From assembly GCA_017399175.1 (NCBI GenBank), contig JAFQEE010000043.1, forward strand, positions 70,021 to 134,020: a stretch of 64,000 nucleotides of DNA. The letters run 5' to 3'. This stretch comes from Clostridia bacterium. Its GTDB lineage: Bacteria; Bacillota; Clostridia; Oscillospirales; Acutalibacteraceae. Made by a program: the position numbers and the translations under genes. Of this stretch, positions 40,889 to 51,711 are shown in pieces. Within the stretch, counting starts at the first letter, position 1. Every line of letters starts with the position of its first letter. The notes under the pieces were generated by a model that saw only the letters and a program-made list of their open reading frames with translations, was not told the origin of the DNA and did not search any database.

Positions 40889-40917
40889 TTGACATTTTTT
40901 AGAAAAGAATGTATATT
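40889..40917 (+). promoter_or_regulatory. Sigma-A promoter of hrcA operon
   Basis: TTGACA (40889-40894) and TATATT (40912-40917) are 17 bases apart. The transcript would start just before the CIRCE element. Confidence 0.85.
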
Positions 40918-40928
40918 ATTTAATAGAG

Positions 40929-40955
40929 TTAGCACTCTAATGACGAGAGTGCTAA
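40929..40955 (+). promoter_or_regulatory. CIRCE operator (HrcA binding site)
   Basis: TTAGCACTC-N9-GAGTGCTAA is a perfect match to the CIRCE consensus, placed between the promoter and hrcA, so HrcA represses its own operon. Confidence 0.97.
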
Positions 40956-40977
40956 ACCGAGTAAAAGAGGTGACAAG

Positions 40978-42006
40978 ATGCAACTCAGCGAGAGAAAAGA
41001 AAAAATCCTTGCCGCCATTGTGGAATGGTATATCGCAACGGGTGAGCCTGTTGGTTCAAAAACCTTGCTTGAGTATATCCACATCCCGGTGTCATCTGCC
41101 ACTATTCGTAACGAAATGGCTGAACTTTCAAGATTAGGTTTTATTGAACAACCTCATACATCAGCAGGGCGAATTCCGTCACAGATTGGTTATCGTTATT
41201 ATGTTGATAAATTGATGAATCGATACGAATTGCCAATCAACGAAAAACGACTTATCGAAGCTCGTCTTTCCGATGCAGGCGGTGAACCTCAACAGATTCT
41301 TGAACAGGCTGGTCAGGTTTTGGCTGAACTCACAAACTGTGCTGTTGTTTCAACAACACCAACTGATGAAAATGCAGTTATCCGTCGTGTTGAGTTAGTT
41401 CCTCTTGGTACTCATACTGCAATGATGGTTATGCTTTCATCATCGGGAATACTTAAAAGCCGAGTTTGTCGTACAGATAGTGAACTGAACCTTGAACTCA
41501 TTGAAACATTTTATAACATTGTTTCAAAGCACTTTATCGGTAAATCAGCAAGTGAAGTGAGCATAGCACTCATTCAGACTCTTGCATTGTCCTTGGGAAG
41601 TAAATCGCTTGCGATTTCACCTTTGCTTGTGGCACTTTCCGATTTGGCACAGCTTACCGAACAAACACAGTTGCTTTTAGAAGGTCAGTCAAACTTACTT
41701 AATTACACCGATTACCCAAACGCATATGAACTTATGGAGTTTTTAAGACGTGGTGAACCGCTCACAAACCTTTTCGCAGGTCATAAGGCGGAGAATAACA
41801 CCAATGTTCTTATCGGTAAAGAAAACTTTTACCGTGAATTACAGGATTCAAGTCTTATTTACTCTCATTACGCTGTTGGTGGTAAAGATAGCGGTGCTTT
41901 AGGACTTATCGGTCCTACTCGAATTGACTATGCAAGACTTATTCCAAGTCTTAAATATTTAACAGAAATAGTGGGCAAAATTATGTCCGATACATTGGAG
42001 GATTAA
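40978..42006 (+). CDS. hrcA: Heat-inducible transcription repressor HrcA
   Basis: HrcA represses class I heat-shock genes through CIRCE and needs GroEL for folding. In this 342-residue protein the N-terminal winged helix is clear (IAATGEPVGSKTLLEY-like IATGEPVGSKTLLEYIHIPV, SSATIRNEMAELSRLGFIEQPHTSAGR), followed by the GAF-like domain and a closing GPTRIDYARLIPSLKYL. GAGGTG precedes the ATG. The grpE start follows two bases after its end. Confidence 0.96.
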   Translation: MQLSERKEKILAAIVEWYIATGEPVGSKTLLEYIHIPVSSATIRNEMAELSRLGFIEQPHTSAGRIPSQIGYRYYVDKLMNRYELPINEKRLIEARLSDAGGEPQQILEQAGQVLAELTNCAVVSTTPTDENAVIRRVELVPLGTHTAMMVMLSSSGILKSRVCRTDSELNLELIETFYNIVSKHFIGKSASEVSIALIQTLALSLGSKSLAISPLLVALSDLAQLTEQTQLLLEGQSNLLNYTDYPNAYELMEFLRRGEPLTNLFAGHKAENNTNVLIGKENFYRELQDSSLIYSHYAVGGKDSGALGLIGPTRIDYARLIPSLKYLTEIVGKIMSDTLED

Positions 42007-42007
42007 A

Positions 42008-42514
42008 ATGGCAAAAGATAAAAAGACAACTCCTGAAGAAACAGTTGAAGAAGTTGTAGAAAAAACAGAGCCAACTGCTGAAGAAAAACTCACGGCAGAG
42101 CTTAACGAAACAAAAGATAAGCTTTTACGAGTAATGGCAGAATACGACAACTTCCGTAAACGCTCTCAAAAGGAAAAAGAAATGGCTTACGGTGACACAA
42201 AGGCCGCTACAATCGGTGAATTTTTACCTGTATATGATAACTTTATGAGAGCTATGAGTGCAGAGGCAACTGACCTTGACTCATTCAAAAAAGGTATCGA
42301 AATGATTTTTAATCAGTACGGTGAAACATTCAAAAAACTTGGTGTTGAGTCATTTGGTGAAAAGGGTGAAACCTTTGACCCGAACATTCACAATGCAGTT
42401 ATGCACGGTGAAGACGAAGAACTTCCTGAAAACAGCATTTCAGATGTGTTCTCAACAGGTTATAAAATGGGTGACAGAGTTATCCGTCCGGCAATAGTAA
42501 AAGTAGTAAACTAA
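42008..42514 (+). CDS. grpE: Nucleotide exchange factor GrpE
   Basis: GrpE releases ADP from DnaK. The 168-residue protein has an acidic, Glu-rich N-terminal tail and coiled coil (about 20-60, LTAELNETKDKLLRVMAEYDNFRKR) and the C-terminal beta domain (FDPNIHNAVMHGEDEELPENSI, YKMGDRVIRPAIVKV). It sits between hrcA and dnaK. Confidence 0.95.
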   Translation: MAKDKKTTPEETVEEVVEKTEPTAEEKLTAELNETKDKLLRVMAEYDNFRKRSQKEKEMAYGDTKAATIGEFLPVYDNFMRAMSAEATDLDSFKKGIEMIFNQYGETFKKLGVESFGEKGETFDPNIHNAVMHGEDEELPENSISDVFSTGYKMGDRVIRPAIVKVVN

Positions 42515-42534
42515 CTGTGAAAACAGTAAAATAA

Positions 42535-44406
<1,872 letters not shown>

Positions 44407-44470
44407 TTTATAAACAAACGGACGGACCTTAACAGGTCTGTCCGTGAATCCCTATTATTTGGAGATACTT

Positions 44471-45622
44471 ATGGCAGAAAAAAGAGATTATTATGAGGTG
44501 CTTGGTGTTGATAAATCAGCTTCTGACGATGAGATAAAAAAGGCTTATCGTAAGGCGGCTAAAAAGTATCATCCGGACCTTAATCCTAATAATAAAGAGG
44601 CTGAAGAAAAGTTCAAAGAGGCTAATGAAGCCTATGAAATTCTTTCTGACAGCGAGAAAAAAGCACGATATGACCAGTTCGGCCACGCAGGTGTTGACCC
44701 TAACTACGGTGCAGGACAGGGTGGCTACGGCGGTGGCTTTGGCGGAATGGATTTCGACCTTGGTGACATATTCGGTTCAATCTTCGGTAACGGTTTCGGT
44801 GGATTCGGTGGCGGCGGTCGAGCTAACCCAAATGCACCACAACGTGGTAGTGATACTCAGGCAAGTATCACAATTTCATTTGAAGAGGCTGCAAAAGGCT
44901 GTGCTCGTTCAATAGACACAATGCGAATCGAAACTTGCGACGAATGTAAAGGAAACGGTTGTCAGAGTGGTCATTCACCTAAAACTTGTCCTGAATGTCA
45001 TGGTCGTGGTCAGGTTACTGTTCAGCAGAGAACACCTTTTGGTGTAATTCAGTCATCAAAGCCATGCTCACGCTGTAACGGTAAGGGCACAATTATTGAT
45101 AACCCTTGTAAGAAGTGTAACGGTGCAGGTCGTGTGCGTAAAAACGCAAAGCTTGACATCAATATCCCTGCAGGTGTTGATGACCGTCAGATTCTGACAG
45201 TTCGCGGTCAGGGTAATAAGGGCGTAAACGGTGGCCCTGCAGGTGACCTTAATATCGTCGTTAATGTTCGCCCTCATCCTATTTTTGAGCGTGACGGATA
45301 TAATGTGTGGTGCGATGTTCATCTTACATTTATGCAGGTTGCACTTGGTTGTACAATTCAGGTGCCTACCCTTGATGGTAAAGTTGAGTACAATGTTCCT
45401 GCAGGAACACAACCTGGTGATGTGTTCAAACTTCGCGGTCGTGGTATCCAGAGCCGTGGCGGTATGGGTAAAGGTGACCAGCTTGTACGAATTATTGTGG
45501 ATATTCCAAAGAAACTTACAGATAAGCAGAAGGAACTCATAAAAGAACTTGCACTTGAATTTGGTGCAGCTGATAATCTTGGTGAAGAGAAAAAAGGTTT
45601 CTTCGGTAAGAAAAAGAAATAA
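44471..45622 (+). CDS. dnaJ: Chaperone DnaJ
   Basis: DnaJ delivers substrates to DnaK. The 383-residue type I J-protein has a J-domain with His-Pro-Asp (KYHPDLNP), a Gly/Phe region (about 75-115), four zinc repeats ([32 protein letters not shown]) and the C-terminal peptide-binding domains. ATG 44471 follows TTGGAG; an in-frame ATG 27 bases earlier has no binding site. A terminator follows. Confidence 0.97.
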   Translation: MAEKRDYYEVLGVDKSASDDEIKKAYRKAAKKYHPDLNPNNKEAEEKFKEANEAYEILSDSEKKARYDQFGHAGVDPNYGAGQGGYGGGFGGMDFDLGDIFGSIFGNGFGGFGGGGRANPNAPQRGSDTQASITISFEEAAKGCARSIDTMRIETCDECKGNGCQSGHSPKTCPECHGRGQVTVQQRTPFGVIQSSKPCSRCNGKGTIIDNPCKKCNGAGRVRKNAKLDINIPAGVDDRQILTVRGQGNKGVNGGPAGDLNIVVNVRPHPIFERDGYNVWCDVHLTFMQVALGCTIQVPTLDGKVEYNVPAGTQPGDVFKLRGRGIQSRGGMGKGDQLVRIIVDIPKKLTDKQKELIKELALEFGAADNLGEEKKGFFGKKKK

Positions 45623-45639
45623 AAACAAAAATAAGTCTT

Positions 45640-45666
45640 GCGGTAGGGGATTCCTCTACCGCTTTT
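45640..45666 (+). terminator. Terminator of the heat-shock operon
   Basis: GCGGTAG (45640-45646) pairs with CTACCGC (45656-45662), followed by TTTT. The hairpin also has the GTAGGG...CTACC form of the dispersed palindromes. Confidence 0.75.
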
Positions 45667-45675
45667 CCATTTCTG

Positions 45676-45795
45676 TAAATCATAATTTGTCGGTTTCTTT
45701 TAATTGCGTTTTCTTTGGCTCCCTCTGACGAGGGAGGCAATATAATCGCAACGCGGTTCCGACATTCTGCACTCTGCATTTTGCATTCTGCATTC
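45676..45795. repeat. Intergenic repeat remnants
   Basis: AAATCATAATTTGTCGG (45676-45692), a half double-hairpin copy (45716-45737) and TGCACTCTGCATTTTGCATTC direct-type repeats (45768-45795) fill the gap. The remaining stretch to 45911 holds a TATAAT at 45864-45869, the likely -10 of the sugar-acid operon, without a clear -35. Confidence 0.6.
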
Positions 45796-45911
45796 ACATC
45801 GACAACCTCCAATTTGTTTGATAAAACATTATAAAAAGTCGTGCATTTTCCAGTTGTATGTAGTATAATACTTTTGATTAGTGAATTTTAGCAATAAGGA
45901 CTGAGAAAATT

Positions 45912-47117
45912 ATGAAAACCTATGGTACATATTTTCAGAATGATAAGGATTTCCCAATCAAATATGGTGAAATCAATTTAATAAATCCCGAAAGACAAAG
46001 ACTTCGCGGTGAACCATTATACAAAGGAATTGAGGTTTATCCCGTTTTTCAAGGCTTCTGCGGTACTGATTTTGAGCTTATGAAAATGGGTGGGGACAAT
46101 AACCTTTCTCACAAGTTCCCTGAAGGTGAAAACCGCCTTATAAACGGTCACGAAGGCGTAGTATGGGTTCCAAGTGAAAACAGATTTGCAATAGTGCTTA
46201 TCCGTGGTGGCGACAGTTATGACCCAACACGATATACAGAGGACGAAACATATTTTGAATACGGTTGTGACAAGGCTGATGGTCTTTTCTGCGACAAAAA
46301 CTACTTTAATCCCGATATGCTCTTGCACTTACCGGAAAAATATGAAAACTTAAAAAAATTACCTTTGTCAGTAGCAAAAAAACTCTCATTTGCTGACCCA
46401 TATGCCTGTGCAATCTTCCAACTTGAAAGAATGGAGGATATAGGTGAGGCACAGAATTTCAGAGTCGAAATGGCAAAGCATAAATGCTCTGAAACAGAAG
46501 CTCGAAAACTTGCAAAAGATAATATTTTCGCAAGAGTAGTTGTTTTTGGTCTTGGTATGACAGGACTTTTTATTGCGGACCAGATTAAGAGAAATCATCC
46601 TAATGCACAGATTTTATTTGTTGGCAGAAGTGACGAAACCTGCAAAAAAGTCACATTTTCAAAGGAAATTGCAGGTGCAGATTACCTTTGCACAGCGGGT
46701 CTTACTGAAGAAGAAACAGCAGAAAAGATTATGGAAAAAATCGGTGGACGAGCAACAATGTTTGTTGGAACAAGTGGCTCAAATGTTGAACACAGAATTG
46801 CATTCCAACACAAAGTCCTTGGTTGTAACGGTGTTTATAACAGTTTTTCATTAGGGCCTATTGTATCATACGATACAATGCCGTTCGGCTTTGAGAATCA
46901 CGTTATTTTCGCATCAATCAACTTCCGTCAGGAGCATATGGAAAAAGCAATCGAAGTTCTTGTGGACTCTCGATATGACGAGGTTGTTGAACTTATCGAT
47001 AAGGATGAGTTTATTGCTGACCCGTTAGATGCTTATGAAAATAAAATATTCTGTAAGGGTGCACCACTTAAAACGGGTGTCATCTGGAATAAAGAATATA
47101 TTAAAGAGGATGAATAA
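45912..47117 (+). CDS. Glucose-dehydrogenase-like zinc/NAD(P) dehydrogenase
   Basis: The 401-residue protein of the MDR superfamily is closest in layout to glucose 1-dehydrogenase-type proteins: zinc site FCGTDFELM and GHEGVVWV, a long insert (about 95-190) and a Rossmann fold with VVFGLGMTGLFIADQI. Such enzymes oxidise aldoses to lactones. It is the first of five tightly spaced genes; the lactonase-like gene at the end of the operon would process its product. The actual sugar is not readable from sequence; L-galactose is proposed from context. Confidence 0.75.
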   Translation: MKTYGTYFQNDKDFPIKYGEINLINPERQRLRGEPLYKGIEVYPVFQGFCGTDFELMKMGGDNNLSHKFPEGENRLINGHEGVVWVPSENRFAIVLIRGGDSYDPTRYTEDETYFEYGCDKADGLFCDKNYFNPDMLLHLPEKYENLKKLPLSVAKKLSFADPYACAIFQLERMEDIGEAQNFRVEMAKHKCSETEARKLAKDNIFARVVVFGLGMTGLFIADQIKRNHPNAQILFVGRSDETCKKVTFSKEIAGADYLCTAGLTEEETAEKIMEKIGGRATMFVGTSGSNVEHRIAFQHKVLGCNGVYNSFSLGPIVSYDTMPFGFENHVIFASINFRQEHMEKAIEVLVDSRYDEVVELIDKDEFIADPLDAYENKIFCKGAPLKTGVIWNKEYIKEDE

Positions 47118-47118
47118 A

Positions 47119-48138
47119 ATGAAAGCAATAGTAATTCCAAATCCAAATGAAATAGAAATCCGTGAAGTACCAATGCCTGAGGTGAAGACCGGAGAAGCAC
47201 TTCTTAAAGTTAAATATGTTGGTATCTGTGGTGCTGATGTGGCGTCATTTACAGGCAATCAACCATTCACAACATATCCGCGAATTCCCGGTCACGAATT
47301 TTCAGCAGAAATTGTTTCAATTCCTGAAAACGATAAAGGACTTAAAGCAGGGGATGTTGTTACTTGTAACCCATATTTCAACTGTGGCACTTGTTACAGT
47401 TGTGAGCGTGGTTTTGTAAACTGCTGTACAGATAATCAGACAATGGGTGTTCAGCGTGACGGTGCATTCTGTGAATACATCTCAATGCCAGTTGAACGAA
47501 TTTATGATGGCAAAGGACTTTCAGCACAGGAATTAGCACTGATTGAACCTTTCGCTATTTCACAGCATGCAGTTTCCCGTGCAACTATCAAAGAAACTGA
47601 TAATGTACTTGTAATCGGTGCAGGCCCTATCGGACTTTTTGCACTTCTTGCTGCGAAGCAGAAATGCAACAAAATTGTTGTTGCAGATATCCTTGATAAC
47701 CGTCTCCAGCTTGCAACCGAATACGGTGCAGATGCTGTTATCAATACAAAAACACAGTCACTCGAAGAATTCACAAAGGAATTTACAAACGGTAACGGCT
47801 TTGATGTTTGCATTGAGGCTTGTGGTGCACCTGAAACATTTTTAGGTTGTATCGACAGTGCTGCTTTTGCTGCCAATATTATTCTTATCGGTAACGGTAA
47901 GCGTGAAACAAACTTTGTACATTCAATCATCCTTAAAAAGGAACTCAATATTCACGGTAGCCGTAATGCACTTAAAGACGACTTTATCAACTTAATTGAT
48001 ATCGTTGCAAATAAAAAAGCAAACCCTATGAAAATGGTAAGTGGCATTTACGATATGGACAATGCACTTGACGCATTCAAAGCACTAGCTAACAACGACG
48101 GCACACTTGCAAAACTTCTTATTAAAATAGGTGACTAA
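47119..48138 (+). CDS. RspB/LgoD-like zinc-dependent sugar-acid dehydrogenase
   Basis: The 339-residue MDR protein has catalytic zinc ligands in GICGADVASF and PGHEFSAEIV and structural-zinc cysteines in CNPYFNCGTCYSCERGFVNCC-type spacing (C-x7-C-x2-C with two more). The cofactor motif is VIGAGPIGLFALLAAK. It fits the L-galactonate/L-gulonate oxidoreductase (LgoD, RspB) branch better than alcohol dehydrogenases. The expected reaction is oxidation of an aldonate at C5 to tagaturonate or fructuronate, which the next gene's product can reduce. The ATG at 47119 follows GAGG. Confidence 0.72.
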   Translation: MKAIVIPNPNEIEIREVPMPEVKTGEALLKVKYVGICGADVASFTGNQPFTTYPRIPGHEFSAEIVSIPENDKGLKAGDVVTCNPYFNCGTCYSCERGFVNCCTDNQTMGVQRDGAFCEYISMPVERIYDGKGLSAQELALIEPFAISQHAVSRATIKETDNVLVIGAGPIGLFALLAAKQKCNKIVVADILDNRLQLATEYGADAVINTKTQSLEEFTKEFTNGNGFDVCIEACGAPETFLGCIDSAAFAANIILIGNGKRETNFVHSIILKKELNIHGSRNALKDDFINLIDIVANKKANPMKMVSGIYDMDNALDAFKALANNDGTLAKLLIKIGD

Positions 48139-48139
48139 A

Positions 48140-49456
48140 ATGAGAGAAACAGTAATTCAATTTGGTGAAGGCAATTTCCTTCGTGGTTTTTTCGACTATT
48201 TTCTTCATAAGATGAACGAAAAAGGTCTTTATGAGGGAAAAGCAGTTGTTGTTCAGCCAATTCCAATGGGCAGAGTAGCAGAACTTAACGAACAGGACTG
48301 CAAATACAACCTTTATTTAAGAGGTATCAAAAACGGTGAAATCGTAAAGGAACACACATTTGTTGAATCAATTTCAAGATGTGTTGATCCATATAAAAAC
48401 TTCCAGGATTATATGGCATTAGCTGATAACCCTGATTTCCGTTTTATTGTTTCAAATACAACAGAAGCAGGAATTGAGTTTGTTGACACTTGCAAATTCG
48501 ATGATAAACCGGCATTATCATTTCCGGGAAAACTCACACAGCTTCTTTACAGAAGATATAAAAATGGTCTTAATGGTTTCATTATTCTTTCTTGTGAGCT
48601 TATTGACAATAATGGTGCAGAACTTAAAAAATGCGTTTTAAAATATGCAAAGCTCTGGAATTTGGAAGAAGATTTTGTTGCTTGGTTGGAAAATGAAAAT
48701 CACTTTGCAAACACTCTTGTTGACAGAATTGTAACAGGATATCCTAATGACGAAACAAAGGATATGCATCCTGATGACAAATTCCTTGATACCGCAGAAA
48801 TCTTCCACCTTTGGGTAATCGAAGGCGATTTTGAAGACGAATTTCCACTTAAAAAAGCAGGATTCAATGTTGTATGGACAGATGACGCAAAGCCATATAA
48901 GAAAATCAAGGTCAGAATTCTCAACGGTGCTCATACATCCCTTGTTGCAGGTGCACTTCTTTCAGGTGTTGAAACAGTGGGAGAGGCTATGAATAATGAA
49001 GTTGCATATGCATTTCTCAATAAATGTATGAAAGAAGAAATTTTGCCGACAATCGGCGAAAATGATGAAAGCATCTCTTTTGCAAATTCTGTTTTCGACC
49101 GTTTCAAGAATCCATATATTCAACATAAATGGCGTTCAATCGCACTTAATTCTGTAAGTAAATTCTCTGTTCGTGTTCTTCCAACACTTCTTGAATATAA
49201 GGAGAAAAAAGGAAAAGCACCAATGGGACTTACACTCTCTTTAGCAAACCTTATTTATTTCTATAAAAACGATAACCCTGATGATAATGCTGATGTTATG
49301 GCAACAATGAAAGACGATAGTATTGCAGATATACTTAAAAATACTTCATTGTGGTCTTCTGACCTTTCTGACCTTACGGAAATCGTAACAGAGTATTACA
49401 ACAAAATCGACACAATGGGTGCAAAGGAAACAATGAAATGGATACTGTCAGAATAA
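48140..49456 (+). CDS. uxaB: Tagaturonate reductase (UxaB family)
   Basis: The enzyme reduces D-tagaturonate to D-altronate with NADH. The 438-residue long-chain mannitol-dehydrogenase-type protein has the N-terminal NAD motif IQFGEGNFLRGFFDYF, VSNTTEAGIEF, the catalytic Lys region KIKVRILNGAHTSLV and a C-terminal helical domain. The fructuronate reductase UxuB is a relative, but the altronate dehydratase gene that follows points to the tagaturonate branch. AGGTG within the end of the upstream gene serves its start; it overlaps uxaA by 19 bases. Confidence 0.88.
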   Translation: MRETVIQFGEGNFLRGFFDYFLHKMNEKGLYEGKAVVVQPIPMGRVAELNEQDCKYNLYLRGIKNGEIVKEHTFVESISRCVDPYKNFQDYMALADNPDFRFIVSNTTEAGIEFVDTCKFDDKPALSFPGKLTQLLYRRYKNGLNGFIILSCELIDNNGAELKKCVLKYAKLWNLEEDFVAWLENENHFANTLVDRIVTGYPNDETKDMHPDDKFLDTAEIFHLWVIEGDFEDEFPLKKAGFNVVWTDDAKPYKKIKVRILNGAHTSLVAGALLSGVETVGEAMNNEVAYAFLNKCMKEEILPTIGENDESISFANSVFDRFKNPYIQHKWRSIALNSVSKFSVRVLPTLLEYKEKKGKAPMGLTLSLANLIYFYKNDNPDDNADVMATMKDDSIADILKNTSLWSSDLSDLTEIVTEYYNKIDTMGAKETMKWILSE

Positions 49457-50811
49457 ATGAAAAGGATAATGTCTGCGTAAACTTACAGACAGGTCACAAA
49501 ATTGCAATATGTGACATCGAAAAGGGTGCAGATGTTGTCAAATACGGAAATCCAATCGGATATGCAACTGAAAACATCAAGGCGGGTGACTCTGTTCACT
49601 CTCATAATATGAAAACAAAATTGGGTGACATTCTTTCATACGAATATAACCCTGATTATACTGAGCTCGAACCAATTGAGCCTTTCACAATCAAAGCTTT
49701 TGTCCGTGAAAATGGTGATATAGGTATCAGAAACGATATCTGGATTGTGCCCACAGTTGGATGTGTCAACAGTATCGCAAAACAGTTGAGTGAAAAAACA
49801 GGTGCAATCTGTTTTGCTCATCCATATGGTTGCAGTCAGTTGGGTGACGATATGATAATTACTCAGCTCATTCTTCGCGGACTTATCAAGCACCCAAATG
49901 CAGGCGGTGTACTTGTACTTGGTCTTGGTTGTGAAAACAATCATTTAGGCGAAATGAAAGCAGTTTTAGGCTCGTGGAATGAAAATAGAGTGAAATTCCT
50001 TTCCGTTCAAGATTGCGAAAATGAATTGGAACAAGGAATTGCACTTATAAATGAATTAAAAGAATATACCTCAAAGGACAAACGCGAAGAAGTACCTGTT
50101 TCAAAGCTTAAAATCGGTCTTAAATGCGGTGGCTCTGACGGCTTTTCAGGTATAACAGCAAATGCAGTATGTGGTTTAGTAACCGACAAAATATGTGCTA
50201 TGGGTGGAACTGCGGTTCTTACCGAAGTCCCTGAAATGTTCGGTGCAGAAACTGTACTTTTTGACAGATGTGTTAGTAAAGAAGTTTTTGATAAAAGTGT
50301 AAATCTTATCAATAATTTCAAACAATACTTCAAGGACCACGGTGAGCCTGTTTCTGAAAATCCATCACCGGGTAATAAAGAGGGCGGAATCACTACTCTT
50401 GAAGAAAAATCACTTGGTTGTGTACAAAAAGGCGGAACAGCACCTGTTGTTGATGTCCTTGACTATGGTGATACACTAACAAAATCAGGACTTAATCTTC
50501 TTAACGGACCGGGTAACGATATTGTTTCAATTACAAACCTTTCAGCAGTTGGTTGTCATATGGTATTGTTCACAACGGGCAGGGGAACACCTCTTGGTGG
50601 TGCTGTGCCCACAATCAAAATCGCATCTAACAACAATATCGCAACGAGAAAATCTCATTGGATTGATTATTCTGCATACGGTTTTGATAAAAATGCAAAA
50701 GCCGATGAATTGTTAGACCTTATTAAACGAGTTGCCAACGGTGAACAAACAAAGAATGAAATTCAAGGTAACCGAGAAATCGCAATTTTTAAAGACGGAG
50801 TAACATTATGA
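49438..50811 (+). CDS. uxaA: Altronate dehydratase UxaA
   Basis: The enzyme dehydrates D-altronate to 2-keto-3-deoxygluconate. The 457-residue protein has an N-terminal SAF domain (about 1-70, IKAGDSVHSHNMKTKL) and a C-terminal domain with PTVGCVNSIA, FAHPYGCSQLGDD, GLGCENNH, KCGGSDGFSGITANA and GRGTPLGG. Cys and His in these motifs bind iron in family members. It is fused as in the full-length UxaA, not split. The last four bases overlap the amidohydrolase gene (ATGA). Confidence 0.92.
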   Translation: MDTVRINEKDNVCVNLQTGHKIAICDIEKGADVVKYGNPIGYATENIKAGDSVHSHNMKTKLGDILSYEYNPDYTELEPIEPFTIKAFVRENGDIGIRNDIWIVPTVGCVNSIAKQLSEKTGAICFAHPYGCSQLGDDMIITQLILRGLIKHPNAGGVLVLGLGCENNHLGEMKAVLGSWNENRVKFLSVQDCENELEQGIALINELKEYTSKDKREEVPVSKLKIGLKCGGSDGFSGITANAVCGLVTDKICAMGGTAVLTEVPEMFGAETVLFDRCVSKEVFDKSVNLINNFKQYFKDHGEPVSENPSPGNKEGGITTLEEKSLGCVQKGGTAPVVDVLDYGDTLTKSGLNLLNGPGNDIVSITNLSAVGCHMVLFTTGRGTPLGGAVPTIKIASNNNIATRKSHWIDYSAYGFDKNAKADELLDLIKRVANGEQTKNEIQGNREIAIFKDGVTL

Positions 50812-51674
50812 TTATTGATGCACATGCTCATTTGTGGAAAAAACAGAACGGAATGGTAAACGGAAAACCTGTTTACCATATAGGCGATGGCAAAAGTGAT
50901 TTTGGCGGTGAAATCCGTCAGATGATGCCTGCATATATGACAGACGGTGAAAATTCAGTTGAACGCTTTCTTGCGAATATGGATTATGCAGGCGTCAGCG
51001 GTGCTGTGATTACGCAGGAATATATAGACGGAAATCAAGACAACTATCTTCTCACTTGCAAAAGTGACAGAATTAAAATCTGTGCATTATACGAAGAAAA
51101 ACCGCTTGATGATATTTCGCGGTTTGACGGAATTAAAATTTGTGCAGGTCGTTTGGCTGACAAAAATCTCCTTAACCACCTTGAACCATTTAAGGTTGCA
51201 AACGATAAGGGAAAATTCATTTCAATCGACCTTGCCGACGGTGACGAGCAGACTGAAATGATGCAAGAAATTATCAAAATATTCCCGAATTTGAGAATTG
51301 CAATCGGTCATTTTGGTATGGTAACAAGGGACAATTGGTTAGAACAGATTAAACTCGCTAAAAATAAGAATGTGTTTGTTGAAAGTGGCGGAATCACCTG
51401 GCTTTTCAACTCGGAATTTTACCCATTCCCATCTGCAGTCAAAGCAATTAATGAAGCTGCTGACCTTGTAGGCTTTGATAAACTTATGTGGGGTAGTGAC
51501 TATCCACGCACAATGACAGCAATCACATACAAAATGAGTTATGATTTTGTTGTTAAATCAACAGAAATCGGCGAAGAAAATAAGAAACTTTTGTTAGGTG
51601 AAAATGCCAGAAATTTCTACGGTTTTTCTGATATTCCAACACCGCAAAAGGTTAAAAATATGGTGGAAGACTAA
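50808..51674 (+). CDS. Amidohydrolase_2 (COG3618-like) family protein, probable sugar lactonase
   Basis: The 288-residue TIM-barrel hydrolase has the metal motif IIDAHAHLW, a central IAIGHFGM (His) and WGSDYPRT near the end (Asp). COG3618 members include lactonases for L-rhamnono-, L-fucono- and L-galactono-lactones. In this operon it would open the lactone made by the first gene's product. It is not the uronate isomerase UxaC, which is absent from the window. A terminator follows. Confidence 0.75.
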   Translation: MIIDAHAHLWKKQNGMVNGKPVYHIGDGKSDFGGEIRQMMPAYMTDGENSVERFLANMDYAGVSGAVITQEYIDGNQDNYLLTCKSDRIKICALYEEKPLDDISRFDGIKICAGRLADKNLLNHLEPFKVANDKGKFISIDLADGDEQTEMMQEIIKIFPNLRIAIGHFGMVTRDNWLEQIKLAKNKNVFVESGGITWLFNSEFYPFPSAVKAINEAADLVGFDKLMWGSDYPRTMTAITYKMSYDFVVKSTEIGEENKKLLLGENARNFYGFSDIPTPQKVKNMVED

Positions 51675-51680
51675 ATTTTT

Positions 51681-51711
51681 ACCCATTGGTTTATTGCCAA
51701 TGGGTATTTTT
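51681..51711. terminator. Shared terminator of the sugar-acid operon and sigK
   Basis: ACCCATTGG (51681-51689) pairs with CCAATGGGT (51697-51705), with ATTTTTC after it on the plus strand and AAATTTTT before it (T-run on the minus strand). Confidence 0.8.

Noticed and set aside
45068..45628. 186-codon minus-strand frame opposite dnaJ
   Set aside because: dnaJ on the plus strand is unambiguous over the same bases, and the antisense product is low-complexity Thr/Cys/Ile sequence with no motif.
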